A stretch of 64,000 nucleotides of DNA from Stenotrophomonas maltophilia (GTDB lineage: Bacteria > Pseudomonadota > Gammaproteobacteria > Xanthomonadales > Xanthomonadaceae): assembly GCA_002364755.1 (NCBI GenBank), contig DEZI01000015.1, forward strand, positions 29,199 through 93,198. The letters run 5' to 3'. Both the position numbers and the translations under genes were made by a program. This document shows positions 27,068 to 36,444 of the stretch, piece by piece; within the stretch, counting starts at the first letter, position 1, and each line of letters begins with the position of its first letter. The notes under the pieces were generated by a model. The model ran no database searches and was not told the DNA's origin. It saw only the letters and a list, made by a program, of their open reading frames with translations.

Positions 27068-29908
27068 ATGAACTTCAAGTCCAACAAGCTGCGTGATGCG
27101 GTCGTCATCGCGCTGGTCGCCGGTGCATCCGTCGCGACCGCCCAGGCGCAGGACGCAACCAACCTCGATCGCATCGAGGTGACCGGTTCGCGCATCCGCC
27201 AGGTCGATACCGAAACCGCCCAGCCCGTGCTGGCCATCAGCCGTGACCAGATCGAGAAGCAGGGCTTCAAGTCGGTCGCCGACATCCTGCAGAACATCTC
27301 CGCCGCCGGTTCTCCGGCCATCAGCCGCACCTCGCCGCTGAGCTCGGGTGAAGCCGTCGGTGGTTACTACATCGATCTGCGCAACCTGGGCGCCAACCGC
27401 ACCCTGATCCTGATCGACGGCCGTCGCCTGGGCATCACCAACGATGGCCTGCAGGACGTTGCGTCAATTCCGGCCGCCATCGTCGAGCGCATCGAAATCC
27501 TCAAGGACGGCGCGTCGACCATCTACGGTTCGGACGCGATCGCCGGCGTGGTGAACATCATCACCCGCAAGGACTTCGAAGGCGCTGAAGCCAACGTCTA
27601 TTTCGGTCAGTACGACCAGGGCGACGGCAAGCGCGAAAACTATGACTTCATCATGGGCTTCCGTGGCGAGCGTGGTTCGCTGACCGCCGGTGTGGAATAC
27701 ACCAACGAAGATCCGGTGTGGGCGAAGGACCGCTGGTTCTCGCGTGACCGTTTCCCGACCGGTGAAAAGAGTGCACCGCGTCCGGGTGGCCTGTCGGGCA
27801 CCAGCCAGTACGGCCGCTTCATCTACAACGGCCAGGCCTACACGCTGCGCCGCGATGTCGCCGGTCTCGATCCGACCGACTTCGCCAGCTACCGCCTGGT
27901 TGATCCGAACATCGACGTGTCCAATCCGGCGCTGGCATCGACCCTGCAGAGCGGCATCAAGCGCAAGTCGGCCTTCTTGAATGGTCGCTTCGACTTCACC
28001 GACAACGTCCGCTTCGACACCAGCGTCCTGTACACCGACCGCGACGCGTTCGCGCAGAACTCGGGGTATCCGTTTGCCAGCAGCAACTTTGAACTCAGTG
28101 AGGATGGGTTGTCTGCGGACAGCGTCTTCAATCCGGTGGGCGAGAACGTCGATTACGTCCGTCGTGGCTGGGAAGTGCCGCGCGGCGTCTTCAACAGCCT
28201 GACCACTACCCGCTTTACTGGTGTGTTCAGCGGTTCGTTCCAGACCGGCGAGCGGTTCTGGGATTGGGAAGCCGGCTATCTGTACAACCAGAACAAGGGC
28301 ACCCAGATCAGCACGGGTAACCTGAACACTTACGCTGTTGGTCGGGCCACAGGTGCGTCGTTCATCAATGCAGACGGCGTGGCGCAGTGCGGCACCGCAG
28401 CCAATCCGATCCCGCTTGGCGCCGGCCCCGGGGCCTGCACCCCATGGAACCCGCTGGTTCCGGAAGGCTACAGCGCAGCCAACAGCCTGGCTGACCCCAA
28501 TGTCCAGGCTTACCTGTACCAGCCCGGCCAGGCGCTGTCGCGCACCACGACCAAGAACTACTTCGCCAACATCGCCGGCACCCTCGCAACCCTGCCGGCC
28601 GGTGATCTGGGGATGGCGCTTGGCTTCGAGCGTCGTGAGGAAAGCGGCTCGTTCTCGCCGGACGCACTGGCCCAGACCGGTATCTCGACTGATCTGGCAG
28701 CCGGCCCGACTTCGGGTGGCTACGACCTCAATGAAATCTACGCCGAACTGCAGATCCCGATCCTGGCCGACCTGCCGGGCGCAAAGGAACTGACCCTCAC
28801 TGCGGCCACGCGCTACTCGGACTACAACACCTTCGGCGACACGCTGAACAGCAAGTTCGGCCTGAAGTGGAAGCCGGTGGATTCGATCCTGGTCCGCGGC
28901 ACCTGGTCGGAAGGCTTCCGTGCTCCGACCGTGGCTGACTTGTACGGCGGCATCTCGCAGACCTTCGAGGACTACACCGATCCGTGCGACACCTCGTACG
29001 GCCCGGCCGCAGGCAACGCACGCTGCCTGCAGGACGTCCCGGCCGGCTTCCGCCAGCTCAATGCTTCGGGTACCGCACCGTCGCCGGGCCCGGGTGAGCA
29101 GACCAACGTGCCGTTCGTAACCGGCTCGACGCCCACCCTGACCCCGGAAACCTCGGAATCCAAGACCCTGGGTATCGTCTGGAGCCCTGCGTTCCTGACC
29201 GGCTTCAACGCCTCGCTGGACTGGTGGAACATCCGCATCGACAACACCATCGTTGCCGACACCCCGACCGATCTGCTGAACGATTGCTACCTGCGTGGCA
29301 TCGAGTCGCGCTGCGTGGGCTTCACCCGCAACGCCGCCGGCAACGTCACCTCGCTGAACTTCGGCCTGCGCAATGCGGGTTACGTTGAAACCGAAGGCTT
29401 CGACTTCGACGTCAACTACCGCTTCGAAACCAGCTTCGGTGCGTTCAACGCCGTCTGGCAGACCACCTACGTGGCCAAGAACGAGATCAAGCAGGACAAC
29501 TCGGACAACCCGCCGAGCCAGCAGAACGGCTTCGGTGGCAACTTCCGTGTCCGCTCGAACCTGTCGGTGGGCTGGACGCTGGACAACCTGACCGTGACCT
29601 GGTCGGCCCGCTACTACTCGGGCACCAAGGAACAGTGCTACTTCGACGACCGCTGCACCCTGCCGAACTACAGCGCTCCGGATACGCAGGGCCAGATCCT
29701 GCCGATGAACGAGCTGGGCTCCAACACCTTCCACGACCTGCAGGTGTCCTACAACCTGCCGTGGAATGCGACGGTGGCCGTCGGTGCCAACAACGTGTTC
29801 GACCATTGGGCGGCTCCGGCCTACTCCCAGCCGAACGCAGGCTACTCGTACTACGGTGGCTTCGAAGTGGGTCGCTTCATGTACATGAAGTACCAGCAGA
29901 AGTTCTGA
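27068..29908 (+). CDS. TonB-dependent outer-membrane receptor
   Basis: 946 residues with a signal peptide ([18 protein letters not shown]). The plug domain opens with [21 protein letters not shown] (a TonB-box-like region) and contains [35 protein letters not shown] and [16 protein letters not shown]. The 22-strand barrel follows with [13 protein letters not shown] and a C terminus ending in aromatic F (KYQQKF), as BamA substrates need. It belongs to the large carbohydrate/siderophore-type receptors common in Xanthomonadaceae. The substrate cannot be told: neighbours give no pathway, and no sigma/anti-sigma extension is present. Confidence 0.95.
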   Translation: MNFKSNKLRDAVVIALVAGASVATAQAQDATNLDRIEVTGSRIRQVDTETAQPVLAISRDQIEKQGFKSVADILQNISAAGSPAISRTSPLSSGEAVGGYYIDLRNLGANRTLILIDGRRLGITNDGLQDVASIPAAIVERIEILKDGASTIYGSDAIAGVVNIITRKDFEGAEANVYFGQYDQGDGKRENYDFIMGFRGERGSLTAGVEYTNEDPVWAKDRWFSRDRFPTGEKSAPRPGGLSGTSQYGRFIYNGQAYTLRRDVAGLDPTDFASYRLVDPNIDVSNPALASTLQSGIKRKSAFLNGRFDFTDNVRFDTSVLYTDRDAFAQNSGYPFASSNFELSEDGLSADSVFNPVGENVDYVRRGWEVPRGVFNSLTTTRFTGVFSGSFQTGERFWDWEAGYLYNQNKGTQISTGNLNTYAVGRATGASFINADGVAQCGTAANPIPLGAGPGACTPWNPLVPEGYSAANSLADPNVQAYLYQPGQALSRTTTKNYFANIAGTLATLPAGDLGMALGFERREESGSFSPDALAQTGISTDLAAGPTSGGYDLNEIYAELQIPILADLPGAKELTLTAATRYSDYNTFGDTLNSKFGLKWKPVDSILVRGTWSEGFRAPTVADLYGGISQTFEDYTDPCDTSYGPAAGNARCLQDVPAGFRQLNASGTAPSPGPGEQTNVPFVTGSTPTLTPETSESKTLGIVWSPAFLTGFNASLDWWNIRIDNTIVADTPTDLLNDCYLRGIESRCVGFTRNAAGNVTSLNFGLRNAGYVETEGFDFDVNYRFETSFGAFNAVWQTTYVAKNEIKQDNSDNPPSQQNGFGGNFRVRSNLSVGWTLDNLTVTWSARYYSGTKEQCYFDDRCTLPNYSAPDTQGQILPMNELGSNTFHDLQVSYNLPWNATVAVGANNVFDHWAAPAYSQPNAGYSYYGGFEVGRFMYMKYQQKF

Positions 29909-29934
29909 TCGGTTGATCGATCACTGACTTCAGC

Positions 29935-29963
29935 AACGGCCCCGCAAGGGGCCGTTGTTTTTT
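29935..29963 (+). terminator. Rho-independent terminator of the TonB receptor gene
   Basis: AACGGCCCC-GCAA-GGGGCCGTT stem followed by GTTTTTT, 26 bases past the stop. Confidence 0.88.
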
Positions 29964-29997
29964 CCGCACCACCGGTTTTCCGCGTGATGCGTCGGAC

Positions 29998-30025
29998 AAA
30001 AAAAAGCCGCGATCCAATCGCGGCT
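29998..30025 (-). terminator. Rho-independent terminator of the TetR gene
   Basis: On the minus strand, AGCCGCGAT-TGG-ATCGCGGCT is followed by eight T. It lies 20 bases past the TetR stop. Confidence 0.88.
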
Positions 30026-30046
30026 CTTCGTGGGCTGCAGGCAACG

Positions 30047-30649
30047 TCAGCCGTTCGGGATCAGCGTCTCGATCAGGTGCTCGACGTAGGCTTCGAAATC
30101 CTCGCGTGCCTGCTTCGGCTGCTGCAGCTGCAGCGACAGCTGCAGGAAGCCGACATAGGCCGCGTAGGCCAGCCGGGCGCGATGGCGTGCATCGGTCGAA
30201 CTGAGCCCGGCCTGGCGGAACGAGGCCACCAGGTAATCCAGGCGCCGCTGCGAGACACGGTCGATCACCGGCCGCACCATCGGGTGGTCCAGCGCCTTCA
30301 ACAGCTCGCTGTAGATGATGTGCGGCTGCACTTCGTGGGCCACCATCTGGAACAGCTGGCGCAGGCGCGCACGCGGATCGGGCACGTCTTCGAGGCTGCC
30401 GAAGACCTGCTCCTGTTCGAACAGTTCCCAGCGTTCAAGCGCGGCCTGCAGCAATGCGTCGCGCGAGGGGAAGTGCCAGTAGAAGCTGCCCTTGGTCACG
30501 CCCAGGCGGCGCGCCAGCGGCTCCACCGCGACCGCGCCCACGCCTTGTTCAGCGATCAGATCGAGGGCCGCCTGTGCCCAGTCTTCGGCACTGAGGCGGC
30601 TGTTGCGGCCGGCCCGCGGTTCGCCGGCAGAAGCGTCAGGTTGATTCAT
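30047..30649 (-). CDS. TetR/AcrR family transcriptional regulator
   Basis: 200 residues. The N-terminal helix-turn-helix shows WAQAALDLIAEQGVGAVAVEPLARRLGVTKGSFYWHF, typical of the family. The C-terminal ligand domain is of the fatty-acid-responsive kind in size but cannot be assigned by eye. The start at 30649 was chosen because the frame further upstream is a promoter region. It is divergent from an alpha/beta hydrolase and fadE, and a palindrome with 7-base arms over the hydrolase promoter is the likely operator. It is therefore a probable local repressor of fatty-acid breakdown genes. Confidence 0.9.
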   Translation of the reverse strand: MNQPDASAGEPRAGRNSRLSAEDWAQAALDLIAEQGVGAVAVEPLARRLGVTKGSFYWHFPSRDALLQAALERWELFEQEQVFGSLEDVPDPRARLRQLFQMVAHEVQPHIIYSELLKALDHPMVRPVIDRVSQRRLDYLVASFRQAGLSSTDARHRARLAYAAYVGFLQLSLQLQQPKQAREDFEAYVEHLIETLIPNG

Positions 30650-30755
30650 GGGGTGATTTAACCATACGGCGGGGTTCGTTGCAGTACGCCGTTGCGGCCG
30701 AAACCGTCGCGGGGCGGGCGATGACACCTTCTGCAGCGCACCATACTGCATGGTA

Positions 30756-30794
30756 TTGACTTCCGTCACCAGCCATCCATACTAGCGAGTATGG
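30756..30794 (+). promoter_or_regulatory. Promoter with operator-like palindrome for the hydrolase-fadE operon
   Basis: TTGACT (30756-30761), 16 bases, then CATACT (30778-30783). A palindrome CCATACT-AGCG-AGTATGG (30777-30794) covers the -10 and the ATG at 30791. Initiation about 7 bases past the -10 would fall on or beside the ATG, giving a leaderless or nearly leaderless message. A weaker ATAC/GTAT repeat lies at 30743-30756. The divergent TetR is the obvious candidate binder. Confidence 0.65.
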
Positions 30795-31708
30795 TTACGT
30801 CCCCTACTCCCGCCGCGTTCCACGACCTGCGTCTGGAGGCGGCCCATGGCGCCCATCTGGCGGCCACGGCCAGCGACCACGGTCGCCGCGGCCGCGTGCT
30901 GTTCGCCCATGGCTTCGGCCAGACCCGGCATGCGTGGAATGCCACCGCACGGGCGCTGTCTGTCGCCGGCCTGCAGACGCTGGCCTACGATGCTCGCGGC
31001 CATGGCGATTCGGACTGGAACGCCGCCGACCTGCCCTACCACGGCGAGCAGTTCGCCGATGACCTGATCGTGCTGGCCGGCGAGCAGCCGCGCCCGCCGG
31101 TGCTGGTTGCCGCCTCGATGGGCGGGCTGTTCGGCCTGCTTGCCGAATCGCGCTGGCCGGGCCTGTTCTCGGCGATGGTGCTGGTGGACATCACCCCGCG
31201 CTGGGACGCCGCCGGCGTCGAGCGCATCCTCGCCTTCATGACCGCCCATCCCGATGGCTTCGCCTCGCTGGCCCAGGCCGCAGACGTGATCTCCGCCTAC
31301 CTGCCGCACCGCCCGCGCAAATCCGAGCAGTCGCTGCGTGCGCTGCTGCGCGAGGATGGCCACGGCCGCTGGCGCTGGCACTGGGATCCACGCCTGGTGG
31401 CCGAACTGGCCCGCGACAGCGAACAGCACCAGGATGCGCTGGCCGAAGCCGCACGACAGGTGAAGTGCCCGCTGCTGCTGGTCAGTGGTGGCCGCAGCGA
31501 CCTGGTCACGCCGCAGACCGTCGCCGAATTCCTCGCATTGGCGCCGCACGCACGCCACGTACAGTTGCCGCAGGCCACGCATATGGTCGCCGGTGATGAC
31601 AACGACGCCTTTACCGCTACTGTGTTGGACTATCTGGACGTGTTGCCCGCAGCGGATGCTGCAGCTTCGTCCGCCACAAACGAGCACGTCACCGGAGCAC
31701 GCTCATGA
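30791..31708 (+). CDS. Alpha/beta-hydrolase (fatty-acid-linked)
   Basis: 305 residues, cytoplasmic (no signal peptide). It has VLFAHGFGQTRHAW (oxyanion region), YDARGHGDSDW, nucleophile elbow VLVAASMGGLFGLL (A in place of the usual first Gly), an acid in SGGRSDLVTP, and His in QATHMVAGDDND. Its stop overlaps the fadE start by 4 bases (ATGA), so the two are coupled. An acyl-CoA or ester hydrolase role in lipid use is an inference from this pairing. Translation appears to begin at or very near the transcript start. Confidence 0.88.
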   Translation: MVTSPTPAAFHDLRLEAAHGAHLAATASDHGRRGRVLFAHGFGQTRHAWNATARALSVAGLQTLAYDARGHGDSDWNAADLPYHGEQFADDLIVLAGEQPRPPVLVAASMGGLFGLLAESRWPGLFSAMVLVDITPRWDAAGVERILAFMTAHPDGFASLAQAADVISAYLPHRPRKSEQSLRALLREDGHGRWRWHWDPRLVAELARDSEQHQDALAEAARQVKCPLLLVSGGRSDLVTPQTVAEFLALAPHARHVQLPQATHMVAGDDNDAFTATVLDYLDVLPAADAAASSATNEHVTGARS

Positions 31709-34182
31709 GCATCGTTCTTCCCTTCCTCGCCCTGCTGCTGGCAGGCGCGTTCGTCGCCTACCACCGCATGCGCCTGCTGACCTGGACGCTGATCAGCCTG
31801 GCCCTGCTGGCCATCTGCTGGTTCGTGCCGTACGTCAACCAGACCGCCACGATCGTTGCTGCCGCCGTGCTGGCGGTGATCGCCGTGCCGCTGCTGCTGC
31901 CGTTCATCCGCAAGCCGCTGCTGACCGGCCCGATGATGAAGGTGTTCCGCAAGGTGCTGCCGCCGCTGTCGCAGACCGAACGCATTGCGCTGGAAACTGG
32001 CTCGGTCGGTTTCGAAGGCGAGCTGTTCACCGGTGATCCGGACTGGAACATCCTGCTGAACTACCCAAAGCCGCAGCTGACCGCTGAAGAACAGGCCTTC
32101 CTCGATGGCCCGGTCGAAGAGCTGTGCACGATGGTCAACGACTGGGAAATCACCCACGTCCATGCCGACCTGCCGCCGGAACTGTGGGCCTTCATCAAGA
32201 AGAACAAGTTCTTCGGCATGATCATCCCGAAGGAATACGGCGGCCTCGGCTTCTCCGCGCTGGCCCACCACAAGGTCATCCAGAAGCTGGCCTCGGTCTC
32301 GTCGGTGGTCAGCTCCACCGTCGGCGTGCCGAACTCGCTGGGCCCGGGTGAACTGCTGGTGCATTACGGCACCCAGGAACAGAAGGACCAGTACCTGCCG
32401 CGCCTGGCCGATGGCCGCGAAGTGCCCTGCTTCGGGCTGACCGGTCCGTTCGCCGGCTCCGACGCCACCTCGATTCCCGATTACGGCATCGTCTGCAAGG
32501 GCGAGTGGAACGGCGAGCAGGTGCTCGGCGTCAAGCTGACCTTCGACAAGCGCTACATCACCCTGGCCCCGGTCGCCTCGCTGATCGGCCTGGCCTTCCG
32601 CATGTACGATCCCGATGGCCTGATCGGTGAGACCCGCGACATCGGCATCACCCTGGGCCTGCTGCCGCGCGATACCGCCGGCGTGGAGATCGGTCGTCGC
32701 CACTTCCCGCTGAACTCGACCTTCCAGAACGGTCCGATCAAGGGCAAGGACGTGTTCATCCCGCTGACCCAGCTGATCGGTGGTGCCGCGATGGCCGGCA
32801 AGGGCTGGAACATGCTCAACGAGTGCCTGGCCGTGGGCCGCTCGATCACCCTGCCCTCCACCGCCAGCGGCGGTGCCAAGGCCGGTGCAGCGGTCACCGG
32901 TGCCTACGCGCGCATCCGCAAGCAGTTCGGCCTGTCGGTCGGCCGCTTCGAAGGCGTGGAAGAAGCGCTGGCCCGCATCGGCGGCAAGGCCTACAAGATC
33001 AGCGCGCTGTCGCAGGCCACTGCGGCGGCAGTCGACCGTGGCGATGTGCCGTCGGTGCCGTCGGCCATCGCCAAGTACCACTGCACCAGCATGAGCCGTG
33101 AAGTGATTTCGGACGTGATGGACGTCATCGGCGGCAAGGGCATCATCCTCGGGCCGCGCAACTTCGCCGGCCGCAGCTGGCAGGCCGCGCCGATCGCGAT
33201 CACCGTGGAAGGCGCCAACATCATGACCCGCAGCCTGCTGATCTTCGGCCAGGGTGCGATCCTCTGCCACCCGTGGGTGCTGAAGGAAATGAAGGCCGCG
33301 CAGGATCCGGATACCCGTGCCGGCCTGCAGGACTTCGACCGCAGCCTGTTCGGCCACATCCGCTATGGCATCTCCAATGCCGTGCGTTCGTTCTGGTTCG
33401 GCCTGACCGGTGCGCGCTTCGGTGCCGCCCCGGGCGATGCCTACACCCGCCGCTACTTCCGCAAGCTGGACCGCTACTCAGCCAACCTGGCGCTGATGGC
33501 CGACATCTCGATGATGACCCTCGGCGGCAAGCTGAAATTCAAGGAATCGCTGTCCGGACGCCTGGGCGACGTGCTGAGCCACGTCTACATGACCAGCGCC
33601 ATGCTCAAGCGCTACCACGACGAGGGCGCACCGCAGGCCGACCGGCCGCTGCTGGCGTGGGCCTTCCATGACAGCGTGCACAAGATCGAAGAGTCGCTGT
33701 CGGCGGCCCTGCGCAACTTCCCGATCCGTCCGATCGGCTGGCTGATGTGGGCGCTGATCTTCCCGCTGGGCCGTCGTGCCGAAGCCCCGGGTGACCGCCT
33801 GAGCCGTCGTGTCGCTGCCCTGCTGATGGCACCGAACGAAGCGCGCGACCGCCTGGCCAGTGGCGTGTTCCTGACCCCGTGCGAGAACAACCCGGGTGGC
33901 CGCATCAACAGCTACCTGAGCAAGGCGATCATGGCCGAGCCGGTGGAGCGCAAGTTCCTGAAGGCGCTGAAGAGCAAGGGCATCGAGGCGCTGGACTTCA
34001 AGGCGCAGCTGGACGAGGCCGTGGCCGAAGGCGTGATCACCCAGGACGAACGCAGCCTGCTGGAAGAACTGCGCACGCTGACCCTGGACACCATCACCGT
34101 GGACGACTTCGACACCCACGAGCTGCGCGCGGCCAGCTACTACGACCGCCAGCACAAGGACCCGCATTCGCAGGCAGCGTGA
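31705..34182 (+). CDS. fadE: FadE-type acyl-CoA dehydrogenase
   Basis: 825 residues, the length of gamma-proteobacterial FadE, which catalyses the first step of beta-oxidation. Two N-terminal membrane segments (IVLPFLALLLAGAFVAY and LISLALLAICWFVPYV) precede the dehydrogenase core. Core motifs are PPELWAFIKKNKFFGMIIPKEYGGLGFSA-like segments, CFGLTGPFAGSDATSIPDYG, and VEGANIMTRSLLIFGQGA. A C-terminal DUF1974-like region follows. It overlaps the hydrolase gene. A hairpin terminator follows, then a SMAG array. Confidence 0.95.
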   Translation: MSIVLPFLALLLAGAFVAYHRMRLLTWTLISLALLAICWFVPYVNQTATIVAAAVLAVIAVPLLLPFIRKPLLTGPMMKVFRKVLPPLSQTERIALETGSVGFEGELFTGDPDWNILLNYPKPQLTAEEQAFLDGPVEELCTMVNDWEITHVHADLPPELWAFIKKNKFFGMIIPKEYGGLGFSALAHHKVIQKLASVSSVVSSTVGVPNSLGPGELLVHYGTQEQKDQYLPRLADGREVPCFGLTGPFAGSDATSIPDYGIVCKGEWNGEQVLGVKLTFDKRYITLAPVASLIGLAFRMYDPDGLIGETRDIGITLGLLPRDTAGVEIGRRHFPLNSTFQNGPIKGKDVFIPLTQLIGGAAMAGKGWNMLNECLAVGRSITLPSTASGGAKAGAAVTGAYARIRKQFGLSVGRFEGVEEALARIGGKAYKISALSQATAAAVDRGDVPSVPSAIAKYHCTSMSREVISDVMDVIGGKGIILGPRNFAGRSWQAAPIAITVEGANIMTRSLLIFGQGAILCHPWVLKEMKAAQDPDTRAGLQDFDRSLFGHIRYGISNAVRSFWFGLTGARFGAAPGDAYTRRYFRKLDRYSANLALMADISMMTLGGKLKFKESLSGRLGDVLSHVYMTSAMLKRYHDEGAPQADRPLLAWAFHDSVHKIEESLSAALRNFPIRPIGWLMWALIFPLGRRAEAPGDRLSRRVAALLMAPNEARDRLASGVFLTPCENNPGGRINSYLSKAIMAEPVERKFLKALKSKGIEALDFKAQLDEAVAEGVITQDERSLLEELRTLTLDTITVDDFDTHELRAASYYDRQHKDPHSQAA

Positions 34183-34206
34183 TCGCCTGCGTCATGCGCA
34201 CACGGA

Positions 34207-34233
34207 AACGGCGGGCCTCGGCCCGCCGTTTTT
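34207..34233 (+). terminator. Rho-independent terminator of fadE
   Basis: AACGGCGGGC-CTCG-GCCCGCCGTT followed by TTT, 25 bases past the fadE stop. Confidence 0.85.
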
Positions 34234-34246
34234 GTTTGCATGGTGC

Positions 34247-34374
34247 GAAGCCACGCATGGCGTGGCACTACCACCGCCGCCTTGGAACCACGCATGGCGT
34301 GGCACTACCACCGCCGCCTTGGAGCCACGCATGGCGTGGCATTACCACCGCAGTAGAGCCACCCCATGGGTGGA
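34247..34374. repeat. Tandem SMAG array, four units
   Basis: Three direct copies of CCACGCATGGCGTGGCACTACC start at 34247, 34284 and 34321, an exact 37-base period that includes the linker ACCGCCGCCTTGG. A fourth unit in the opposite orientation (GTAGAGCCACCCCATGGGTGGAT) follows at 34352. All are GTAG palindromes between convergent genes. Confidence 0.9.
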
Positions 34375-34396
34375 TGCGCGCAGCGCCGACCGGCAA

Positions 34397-34753
34397 TCAG
34401 GCCGGCACGAACCACCAGGCCACCACCGCCAGCACGGCCGGCACTGCCTGGATGAAGAAGATCCGCTTGTTGACGCTCCACGCGCCGTAGCAGCCGGCCA
34501 CGATCACGCAGCCCAGCGAGAAATTCACCAGCATCGGCAGGTGGTCGAACAGGCCCCAGAACAGGCCGGCGGCGAGGAAGCCGTTGTACAGGCCCTGGTT
34601 GGCCGCCAGCACGCGGGTGATCTCGGCCTTCTCCGGCGTGTTGCGGAACGTCTTCAGGCCCAGCGGGCGGGTCCACAGGAACATTTCCAGCACGAGGAAG
34701 TAGACGTGCAGCAATGCGACCAGCAGGGTCAGGGCGAGTGCGATCCAGTACAT
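34397..34753 (-). CDS. DUF1304 family small membrane protein
   Basis: 118 residues with four membrane helices. The opening IALALTLLVALLHVYFLVLEMFLW and the conserved NQGLYNGFLAAGLFWGL are hallmarks of DUF1304. A basic pair KTFRNTPEKA lies in the first loop. Function unknown. The transporter gene starts on the same strand 78 bases upstream, and the gap holds an AGAGGGATCCAACC repeat. Confidence 0.92.
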   Translation of the reverse strand: MYWIALALTLLVALLHVYFLVLEMFLWTRPLGLKTFRNTPEKAEITRVLAANQGLYNGFLAAGLFWGLFDHLPMLVNFSLGCVIVAGCYGAWSVNKRIFFIQAVPAVLAVVAWWFVPA

Positions 34754-34831
34754 GCAGGGTTCCTTGGGCAGGTTGATGGGGTGATGGGGTCTGTGCCCTC
34801 TCCGTGGGAGAGGGATCCAACCCCGCGCGGC

Positions 34832-36160
34832 TCAGCGCTCGCGCGGCAGCTTCTTCTCTTCGCGCAGCACGCCGAACGCGGCCAGGGTCATGCACGCCGC
34901 CACCAGCATGCCGCCGGCGAACACCACATGCGAGCCGAACAGCGACAGCCCCTTGTGCACCCAGGTGAAGCTCAGGTCGGCGCCGCGGTAGACCACCGTG
35001 TCGATGGCTGCGCCGGCCTTGTAGCGCCACTGGCGGTCCACGCGGGTGTAGATGGTCTCGCGGGCCGGCTTGAACAGCGAGAACTCGCTGGCCCGGGTCA
35101 GCACCTGCACCACCGCCACCATCATCGGCAGCGGCGACGCCGCCAGCACCGAGAAGCCGAGCAGGATGGCGAAGGCGGGAATCAGCAGCGCCGGCGCGAT
35201 GCCGTGGCGCGACAGCAGCCAGCGGGTCAGGCTGAGCTGCAGCAGCAGGGTCAGCGCGTTCACCGCCAGGTCGATACGCGAGAAGAACGCCGTGCTGGCC
35301 GCCGGGTCGCTGAAGGCCGCCCGCACGATGCTCGCCTGCTGGTTGTACAGCATCGTGCCCACGCCCACGCCGAACACCACCAGGATCGCCAGCCAGCGCA
35401 GCAGCGGCTCGCGCACGATCAGCTTGAGGCCGTCGAGCACGCTGCCGCCCATCGGCTTTTCGCCGGACACCAACTGCTGCTCGCGCTCGCGCAGCACCGC
35501 CCAGTGCCGCAGCCGCCAGATGCAGAACAGGCAGACCACCAGGAAGCCGGCCGAGACCAGCATCAGGTTGGCGATGCCCACGCGCTGCACCAGCGCGCTG
35601 GTGAGGACCGGGCCGAGAAAGGCACCGACCGTGCCGGCCGCGCCGATGTAGCCGTAGTACGCGCGTGCCTGCACGTTGCTGAAGACATCGGCCATGAAGC
35701 TCCAGAACACGGCCACCGCAAACAGGTTGAAGACCATCACCCAGAGGAAGAAGGCCATGCCCCGCCCCGGCACGCCGCTGTCGAACAGTACGTAGAACAC
35801 CAGCAGGGTGGCGATGAAGAAGCCATACACAACCGGCAGGAACACCCGCCGCGGGAAGCGGCTGACCAGCCAGCCGTAGACCGGCTGCAGCACCAGCATG
35901 ATCAGGAACACGCAGGTGAACAGGAACTGCAGGACGAAGTCCTTCAGGGCGATGCCATGGCTGCCGAACCAGCCGATCAGCAGCGGCGGGAACAGCGTCT
36001 CCAGGTCGGAGGAGGCCGCCATCGCCTCGCGCACCGGGCGCAGCACGTAGTAGCCGCTGAGCAGGCAGAAGAAATACAGGAACGACCACCACAACGCCGG
36101 CGATTCGCGCAGCGCCGCCACAAGCCCACGCAGCGGCCCCTTGCCCGCGGCCGCGCTCAC
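34832..36160 (-). CDS. MFS-type transporter related to ATP/ADP (NTT) translocases
   Basis: 442 residues with about 12 membrane helices. The sequence SGYYVLRPVREAMAASS near the N terminus is typical of the Npt/NTT-like branch found in many free-living proteobacteria. Other marks are FWSFMADVFSNVQARAYYG, GAAGTVGAFLGPVLTS, and RETIYTRVDRQWRYKAGAAID. Whether it moves nucleotides or something else is unknown; free-living relatives are mostly uncharacterised. Confidence 0.88.
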   Translation of the reverse strand: MSAAAGKGPLRGLVAALRESPALWWSFLYFFCLLSGYYVLRPVREAMAASSDLETLFPPLLIGWFGSHGIALKDFVLQFLFTCVFLIMLVLQPVYGWLVSRFPRRVFLPVVYGFFIATLLVFYVLFDSGVPGRGMAFFLWVMVFNLFAVAVFWSFMADVFSNVQARAYYGYIGAAGTVGAFLGPVLTSALVQRVGIANLMLVSAGFLVVCLFCIWRLRHWAVLREREQQLVSGEKPMGGSVLDGLKLIVREPLLRWLAILVVFGVGVGTMLYNQQASIVRAAFSDPAASTAFFSRIDLAVNALTLLLQLSLTRWLLSRHGIAPALLIPAFAILLGFSVLAASPLPMMVAVVQVLTRASEFSLFKPARETIYTRVDRQWRYKAGAAIDTVVYRGADLSFTWVHKGLSLFGSHVVFAGGMLVAACMTLAAFGVLREEKKLPRER

Positions 36161-36407
36161 GCGGTGGCCCCGGCCGGGACGCGGCAGTTGGATGGCGGCA
36201 TGACAGGCTCCGGGGGCAGTGAAGCGCGTACGTTAGACAATGCACTGCAACATCGCCAGCAGGCCGTGCGCGATGTCCGCAGGCGGGCTCATGCGGAGGG
36301 CGTCCGCGGGCGCATCCAGATCCCGTCGCCGGGCATCAAAAATCCAACTTTTTCAATCAGATGCGCATTCATCTTCGCTTTGTTTGTGCACAGGCGAAAA
36401 GCGGCGC

Positions 36408-36413
36408 TAGAAT
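36408..36413 (+). promoter_or_regulatory. Candidate -10 box for the serine hydrolase gene
   Basis: TAGAAT, preceded at 18 bases by TTGTGC (36384-36389). Initiation would lie about 25 bases before the chosen ATG. The 284-base gap upstream holds nothing else I recognise. Confidence 0.55.
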
Positions 36414-36444
36414 CACAGACAGCAGTCGCGCACGGGTCCAACCG

